From NCBI GenBank assembly GCA_043752345.1, contig JAYUYT010000074.1, positions 1 through 28,521 of the forward strand: a DNA stretch of 28,521 nucleotides, read 5' to 3'. Positions 25,121-28,521 of this stretch are shown one piece after another. Origin of the DNA: VFJL01 sp043752345. GTDB lineage: Bacteria; Pseudomonadota; Gammaproteobacteria; Burkholderiales; Nitrosomonadaceae. The notes beneath the pieces are model-generated. The model saw only the letters and a list, made by a program, of their open reading frames with translations, did no database searches and was not told the origin of the DNA. The stretch's first letter is position 1; each line of letters opens with the position of its first letter. Position numbers and translations under genes: made by a program.

Positions 25121-25392
25121 GCTTCCGGTTGATATTCACCGAGCAATACAACAAACGCGCCGCGCGTTTTCTCAAACGCCATCCGGAACTGGAAAGACAA
25201 TACCTCAAGACACTGCAATTGCTGGAGATGAACCCGCATCATCCCTCACTGCGTTTGCATCCTCTGAGTGGCAGGTTGCACGGGCTGTATTCGGTTTCCA
25301 TCAATCTTTCTTACCGCATCACATTGGAGCTGCTGATTCAGGGTGAAGAGATCATTCCGCTGAATGTGGGCGATCATGATGTGGTGTACTGA
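25117..25392 (+). CDS. Type II toxin, RelE/ParE superfamily (YafQ-like)
   Basis: The 91-residue basic protein starts MSFRLIFTEQYNKRAARFLKRHP and ends IIPLNVGDHDVVY, both typical of RelE/ParE-superfamily toxins paired with Phd/YefM-type antitoxins. RelE members cleave mRNA on the ribosome whereas ParE members poison gyrase; which applies here is not decidable by eye, though the C-terminal GDHDVVY resembles the mRNA-interferase branch. Coupling to the antitoxin by a 4-base overlap is classical. Confidence 0.88.
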   Translation: MSFRLIFTEQYNKRAARFLKRHPELERQYLKTLQLLEMNPHHPSLRLHPLSGRLHGLYSVSINLSYRITLELLIQGEEIIPLNVGDHDVVY

Positions 25393-25441
25393 TGTTCATT
25401 TCCCGGTTGCAGGGCGGACAACTTGGTATGTATAAACAATG

Positions 25442-25470
25442 TTGACACATGTTGCGCGGACTCTTAAGCT
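25442..25470 (+). promoter_or_regulatory. Candidate mazEF promoter
   Basis: A perfect -35 box TTGACA (25442-25447) is followed after 17 bases by TAAGCT (25465-25470). ATGTTG is repeated directly (25440-25445 and 25450-25455) around the -35, a possible antitoxin-binding site. It supports the antitoxin start at 25502 and rules out the in-frame ATG at 25439, which would lie upstream of transcription. Confidence 0.55.
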
Positions 25471-25501
25471 GCCAATAGTCGAATTACGGGAGACAGGTAT
25501 C

Positions 25502-25744
25502 ATGGAAGTCATTGTAAAAAAATGGGGCAACAGCGCAGCGGTGCGCATCCCGGCTGCGATCATGGCGGCAGCACATGTTGCTCTGGATCAACCCGTTGAA
25601 GTGCGCGAGGAACAGGGACGCATCATCATCGAGCCGATCCGCCGCAAAGAATTCAAACTGGACGAACTGCTGGGCGGCATCACCGGCAAGAACCTGCATG
25701 GGGCTATCGACACGGGTGTGCCGGTCGGCAAGGAAGTCTGGTAA
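25502..25744 (+). CDS. mazE: MazE-family antitoxin (AbrB/SpoVT fold)
   Basis: The 80-residue protein begins MEVIVKKWGNSAAVRIPAAI, the swapped-hairpin AbrB-type DNA-binding motif of MazE/PemI. A beta-strand pair (VEVREEQGRIIIEPI) and an acidic C-terminal tail that would occupy the MazF active groove (FKLDELLGGITGKN) follow. The ribosome site GGGAGACAGG lies upstream. The stop and the toxin start overlap (TAATG at 25742-25746). Confidence 0.92.
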   Translation: MEVIVKKWGNSAAVRIPAAIMAAAHVALDQPVEVREEQGRIIIEPIRRKEFKLDELLGGITGKNLHGAIDTGVPVGKEVW

Positions 25745-26085
25745 TGGCGCGCCGCTTTGTGCCGGATGCGGGCGATATTGTCTGGTTGGAATTCTCGCCG
25801 CAGGCCGGACACGAACAAGCCGGGCACCGTCCCGCGCTGGTACTCAGCCCAGCCGCCTATAACAGCAAAACCGGCACCATGGTGTGCTGCCCGATGACCA
25901 TCCAGATAAAAGGCTATCCGTTTGAAGTCATCATTCATGCTGAAGGTGTCAGCGCTGCAGTGCTGTCCGATCAAGTCAAAAATCTCGATTGGCGTGCCCG
26001 TAAAGCCACGCCGAAAGGAAAAATATCGACTGATGAATTGGTCGAGGTGCGCGCCAAGATTGCCGCATTGCTGGGAATACGGTGA
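25744..26085 (+). CDS. mazF: MazF-family mRNA interferase toxin
   Basis: The 113-residue endoribonuclease shows the family core: PDAGDIVWLEFSPQAGHEQAGHRPALVLSPAAYN, then GTMVCCPMT, PFEVII, and SAAVLSDQVKNLDW near the end. The residues that bind and cut RNA (the conserved Arg in HRPALVLS and Ser/Thr in CPMT) are present, so it looks active. It would cleave mRNA at a short sequence that cannot be predicted here. It is translationally coupled to its antitoxin. Confidence 0.93.
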   Translation: MARRFVPDAGDIVWLEFSPQAGHEQAGHRPALVLSPAAYNSKTGTMVCCPMTIQIKGYPFEVIIHAEGVSAAVLSDQVKNLDWRARKATPKGKISTDELVEVRAKIAALLGIR

Positions 26086-26226
26086 GTTACCGTTTGGCTT
26101 TCTCAATGCGCGGTGGAGCGGGCCATGCCTGTCATGAGCCTGGTGGAACTACTAGCCATATCTGACTAGGCTGCCCAAAAACGACAGCCAAGTCATCGAA
26201 GTGGCCCGAGACACCAGATTCGGAGT

Positions 26227-26243
26227 CCTAAAGCTTATTTAGG
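26227..26243 (+). terminator. Short hairpin before higBA, possible terminator
   Basis: CCTAAA (26227-26232) and TTTAGG (26238-26243) pair with a 5-base loop, followed by a T-rich GCTTCTTT. It sits 140 bases after mazF and just upstream of the higBA promoter. The stem is AU-rich, so it is weak. The rest of 26086-26226 shows no gene. Confidence 0.35.
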
Positions 26244-26248
26244 GCTTC

Positions 26249-26277
26249 TTTACGCTATTAACGCAATGCGTTATCAT
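26249..26277 (+). promoter_or_regulatory. Candidate higBA promoter with a palindromic operator
   Basis: TTTACG (26249-26254) and TATCAT (26272-26277) are 17 bases apart, a reasonable sigma-70 promoter. Within it lies a near-perfect 15-base palindrome, TAACGCA-A-TGCGTTA (26259-26273), of the sort HigA-type repressors bind. The palindrome contains the first in-frame ATG of the toxin gene, which then could not be the translation start of a transcript from this promoter. Confidence 0.6.
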
Positions 26278-26562
26278 CCTGGCAGGATTGCATCCTTCAA
26301 TTGCAAAGTCACTGAAGCCCTGTTTAAACGTGAACGTGCGCCACGCTTCGCCAATATCGAACGAGTCGCGCGTCGCAAGTTAGAGCAACTGGATTGGGCA
26401 GGTTGTGTCGAGGATTTACGAATTCCGCCGGGTAACCGGCTTGAAGCATTGAAAGACGACCGCAAAGGTCAATGGAGCATCCGCGTTAACGACCAGTGGC
26501 GCGTGTGTTTCCGGTTTGAAAATGGCAACGCGCTAGATGTTGAGATTGTAGATTATCACTGA
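26266..26562 (+). CDS. higB: HigB-family toxin (RelE superfamily mRNA interferase)
   Basis: The toxin of about 91-98 residues contains RFANIERVARRKLEQLDWAG, LRIPPGNRLEALKDDRKGQWSIRVNDQWRVCF and ends VEIVDYH, the near-invariant pattern of HigB 'killer' proteins that cleave mRNA on the ribosome. Homologues usually begin Met-Ile-x-Ser-Phe; here the matching residues are Ile-Ala-Ser-Phe at 26287, preceded by AGG where Met would be. The ATG at 26266 adds seven residues but lies inside a palindrome and putative promoter. The true start may be the ATT at 26287 (see findings). As usual for this family the toxin gene precedes the antitoxin gene. Confidence 0.9.
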   Translation: MRYHPGRIASFNCKVTEALFKRERAPRFANIERVARRKLEQLDWAGCVEDLRIPPGNRLEALKDDRKGQWSIRVNDQWRVCFRFENGNALDVEIVDYH

Positions 26563-26574
26563 GGAGGTTTAACC

Positions 26575-26871
26575 ATGAAACCAACCCCGATCCACCCCGG
26601 CGAAATTTTGCTGGAAGAATTTTTGAAACCGATGGGTATCACCCAATACGCGCTAGCCAAGGCTATTGCCGTATCGCCGCGGCGCATCAACCAAATCGTG
26701 CATGGTGATCGTGCTATTACGGCAGATACCGACTTACGGCTATGCAAGTTTTTTGGATTGACTGAGGGCTACTGGCTGCGCGGCCAGGCGCGTTACGACA
26801 CCGAGATGGCCAAAGATAAACTTGGCGATGTGCTGTCCCGTATTCAGCATTATCAACCGCTGGCGGCGTAG
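26575..26871 (+). CDS. higA: HigA-family antitoxin (XRE helix-turn-helix)
   Basis: The 98-residue protein begins MKPTPIHPGEILLEEFLKP and continues with an XRE helix-turn-helix (MGITQYALAKAIAVSPRRINQIVHGDRAIT) and the GYWLRGQARYDTEMAKDK segment typical of the HigA/VapI family. It would bind HigB and repress the operon through the palindrome upstream. The ribosome site is GAGGAGG just after the higB stop, 12 bases downstream. Confidence 0.94.
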   Translation: MKPTPIHPGEILLEEFLKPMGITQYALAKAIAVSPRRINQIVHGDRAITADTDLRLCKFFGLTEGYWLRGQARYDTEMAKDKLGDVLSRIQHYQPLAA

Positions 26872-26877
26872 GTGTGA

Positions 26878-27042
26878 GTTAGCGAGATATTAAGCGGCAA
26901 ACGCAAGATCAACGTGCGGCAAGCCAGGGCGCTGGCTGCACGCTTTGGTGTTGCTGCGGCGGCGTTCACCGGGCGGCACTTTACGCCTTCACCGAGCATG
27001 GCATACCGAAAGAAAAATGATGCAGCAATTGAGAGCCGTTAA
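26878..27042 (+). pseudogene. Shreds of a COG5499-type HTH antitoxin and an ORF6N-type protein
   Basis: Right after the higA stop, one frame reads VSEILSGKRKINVRQARALA then ARFGV. This is the recognisable C-terminal helix-turn-helix end of COG5499-type antitoxins, without its N-terminal half. From about 26979 to 27020 a second frame reads LYAFTEHGIPKEK and stops; YAFTEHG is a hallmark of ORF6N/KilA-N-related phage and plasmid antirepressors. Neither piece has a start or full domain. They look like debris of earlier insertions into this toxin-antitoxin cluster. Confidence 0.5.
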
Positions 27043-27045
27043 CCC

Positions 27046-28521
27046 ATGCCTACGCTAGACTGGCTCAACCGCGCCGAGGCGCTGACTGTTGCAGATAAAG
27101 TGCCGTACCGCGTGCTCGAGCCCGTGTCCGAACACGGCGACGGCAACGCGGACAACCTGCTGATCCAGGGCGACAACCTCGATGCGCTCAAGGCGCTGCT
27201 GCCGTTCTATCGCGGCCGCGTGAAGTGCATCTTCATCGACCCGCCGTACAACACCCGGAGCGCGTTCGAGCATTACGATGACAACCTCGAACACAGCCAG
27301 TGGCTGTCGATGATGTATCCGCGCCTCGTAATGTTGCGCGAACTGCTGGCCGAGGACGGCAGCATCTGGGTGACGATAGACGACAACGAAGGGCACTACC
27401 TGAAGGTGTTGATGGATGAGGTGTTTGGGCGGCAGAATTTCGTGGCGAATGTGGTTTGGCAGAAACGATTTTCGCCAAACAGTACTGCAATTCACTTATC
27501 TGATTCTCACGATCACTTGTTGGTTTATGCGAAGACGAAAGGTGACTGGTCAAGGAATTTGTTGCCACGAACTGAAAAATCAGACTCCACGTATAAAAAT
27601 CCAGATGGTGATGTTCGAGGAATCTGGACATCAAGCGATCTATCTGCTCGTAACTTTTACTCCCTTGGGCAGTACCCAATTACCACTCCAAGCGGAAAAG
27701 AAATTTCTGGCCCACCTCATGGACGATATTGGACTATTTCAAAAGAACGTTTCCTCGAACTGGATGCGGACAATCGAATTTGGTGGGGTGTAAATGGAAG
27801 TAATCAGCCCAGATTCAAACGTTTTCTGAGTGATGTGCGCGATGGAGTTGTGCCTCAAACAGTGTGGCAGCATGATGAAGTTGGTCATACGCAAGAGGCG
27901 AAGAAGGAAATTGTCGCTCTATTTTCTGCCGATGTCTTCGGTACACCGAAACCTGAACGGTTGATTGCGAGAGTGCTTGGCATTGCAACTAATCCTGGCG
28001 ATCTCATTCTCGACAGCTTCCTCGGCAGCGGCACCACCGCTGCTGTGGCGCACAAGATGGGGCGGCGTTACATCGGCATCGAGATGGGCGAACATGCCGC
28101 GACGCATTGCCTGCCGCGTATGCAAAAGGTGATCGAGGGCGAGCAGGGCGGTATCTCAGAAGCGGTGAATTGGCAGGGCGGCGGCGGTTTCCGCTTTCTG
28201 TGGCTGGGCGAGCCGATGTTTAATGCCGATGGCAGCATTCACCCGACGGTGCGCTTTCCCACGCTGGCGAGTTTTGTGTGGATGCAGGAGACGGGACGAC
28301 CGATGAAAATCCCCCCCAGCCCCCCTTTTGCAAAGGGGGGAGTTGCTGGAAATGTTCTGCGGACAGAGGAGGAGCGCACCTCAAACTCCACTTTGGAAAA
28401 AGGGGGGGGGCTGGGTAGACAAGATCACACGTCAAACCCCGCTTTGAAAAAAGGAGGGGATCTGGGTAGACAGGATCACACATCAAACCCCACTTTGAAA
28501 AAGGGGGGTGGCGCAGCCGGG
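27046..28521 (+). CDS. DNA methyltransferase, beta-class (type III Mod-like), 3' end outside window
   Basis: 492 codons are open to the window edge. Order of motifs: GDNLDALKALLPFYRGRVKCIFIDPPYN (catalytic DPPY, about residues 44-71), a long variable target-recognition region (about 140-305), then the AdoMet loop ILDSFLGSGTTAAVAHKMG and RRYIGIEM (about 319-348). DPPY before the AdoMet loop defines the beta class, as in type III Mod and related N6-adenine or N4-cytosine methyltransferases. The central part is visibly AT-richer than the flanks. After ETGRPM (about residue 423) a repeat-encoded segment of about 69 residues is read in frame. No restriction (Res) gene is visible; it could lie just beyond the edge. 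Confidence 0.9.
   Translation, partial: MPTLDWLNRAEALTVADKVPYRVLEPVSEHGDGNADNLLIQGDNLDALKALLPFYRGRVKCIFIDPPYNTRSAFEHYDDNLEHSQWLSMMYPRLVMLRELLAEDGSIWVTIDDNEGHYLKVLMDEVFGRQNFVANVVWQKRFSPNSTAIHLSDSHDHLLVYAKTKGDWSRNLLPRTEKSDSTYKNPDGDVRGIWTSSDLSARNFYSLGQYPITTPSGKEISGPPHGRYWTISKERFLELDADNRIWWGVNGSNQPRFKRFLSDVRDGVVPQTVWQHDEVGHTQEAKKEIVALFSADVFGTPKPERLIARVLGIATNPGDLILDSFLGSGTTAAVAHKMGRRYIGIEMGEHAATHCLPRMQKVIEGEQGGISEAVNWQGGGGFRFLWLGEPMFNADGSIHPTVRFPTLASFVWMQETGRPMKIPPSPPFAKGGVAGNVLRTEEERTSNSTLEKGGGLGRQDHTSNPALKKGGDLGRQDHTSNPTLKKGGGAAG
28320..28340. repeat. GC-rich palindrome inside the methyltransferase gene
   Basis: CCCCCCTTT (28320-28328) and AAAGGGGGG (28332-28340) form a perfect 9-pair hairpin with a 3-base loop, preceded by C7 (28311-28317). 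Palindromes of this C-run/T-run/G-run form occur as dispersed, usually intergenic, repeats in many bacteria. Here it is read as KIPPSPPFAKGG within the gene. Confidence 0.7.
28381..28521 (+). repeat. 51-bp in-frame tandem repeats at the 3' part of the methyltransferase gene
   Basis: Units start at 28381, 28432 and 28483, exactly 51 bases (17 codons) apart; the third is cut by or diverges near the window edge. Translated units read SNSTLEKGGGLGRQDHT, SNPALKKGGDLGRQDHT and SNPTLKKGGGAAG. Unit 1 contains a G9 tract (28402-28410). Because the period is a multiple of three, copy-number change would keep the frame, whereas slippage in the G-tract would not. Confidence 0.85.

Noticed and set aside
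27055..27679. Minus-strand open frames of about 146-148 codons
   Set aside because: They oppose the methyltransferase gene, which carries all expected motifs in the plus frame; no recognisable protein on the minus strand.
28381..28521. Possible CRISPR array (51-base regular repeats)
   Set aside because: The units are contiguous tandem repeats without unique spacers and are read through as codons; no cas genes are present.

Overview
The window looks like chromosomal DNA of a betaproteobacterium. The closest fit is probably the Nitrosomonadales/Gallionellaceae group, judged from the aroA-cmk-rpsA-ihfB-lapA-pyrF order and the protein styles; no 16S rRNA or other decisive marker is present. Housekeeping genes fill the middle, a signalling cluster lies on the left, and an accessory region of toxin-antitoxin modules and DNA modification lies on the right.

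Region 1 (1-6220), signalling. On the minus strand a two-PAS histidine kinase is followed by two single-domain response regulators, the last cut by the window edge; this is a likely phosphorelay operon. Divergent from it is a GAF-PAS-GGDEF-EAL protein for cyclic di-GMP turnover. Behind that lies a diverged tandem copy of its 3' third, which encodes a stand-alone EAL protein. The region ends in a stump of a chemotaxis-receptor gene that keeps its ribosome binding site and first codons.

Region 2 (6221-9975): a cysK-epsC cysteine operon (minus strand), panD (plus strand), an exported ankyrin-repeat protein (minus strand), and a 490-base gene-free stretch.

Region 3 (9976-22190): a translationally coupled pair, made of PAS/GGDEF/EAL and HDOD-GAF proteins, in which the GGDEF half has lost metal-site residues. 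The conserved block aroA, cmk, rpsA, ihfB, lapA, pyrF follows, with lapB absent between lapA and pyrF. Next come a small exported helix-hairpin-helix (ComEA-like) protein, cysM, a DnaQ/PolB-like 3'-5' exonuclease and rlmD. Three convincing intrinsic terminators separate these units.

Region 4 (22196-24652): a Bax-inhibitor-1 family membrane protein, an intact tRNA-Ser(UGA) and zapE. The tRNA is preceded by two 136-bp tandem repeats. Each repeat carries part of the same tRNA, interrupted at the anticodon loop by a 58-bp palindromic element. This is the most unusual structure in the window.

Region 5 (24653-28521), accessory. Three type II toxin-antitoxin modules follow one another (Phd/RelE-like, MazEF, HigBA), then shreds of other genes, then an N-terminal 492 codons of a beta-class (type III Mod-like) DNA methyltransferase running off the right edge. 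The methyltransferase has an AT-richer central recognition region. Near its 3' end a GC-rich palindrome and 51-bp (17-codon) repeats are read in frame.
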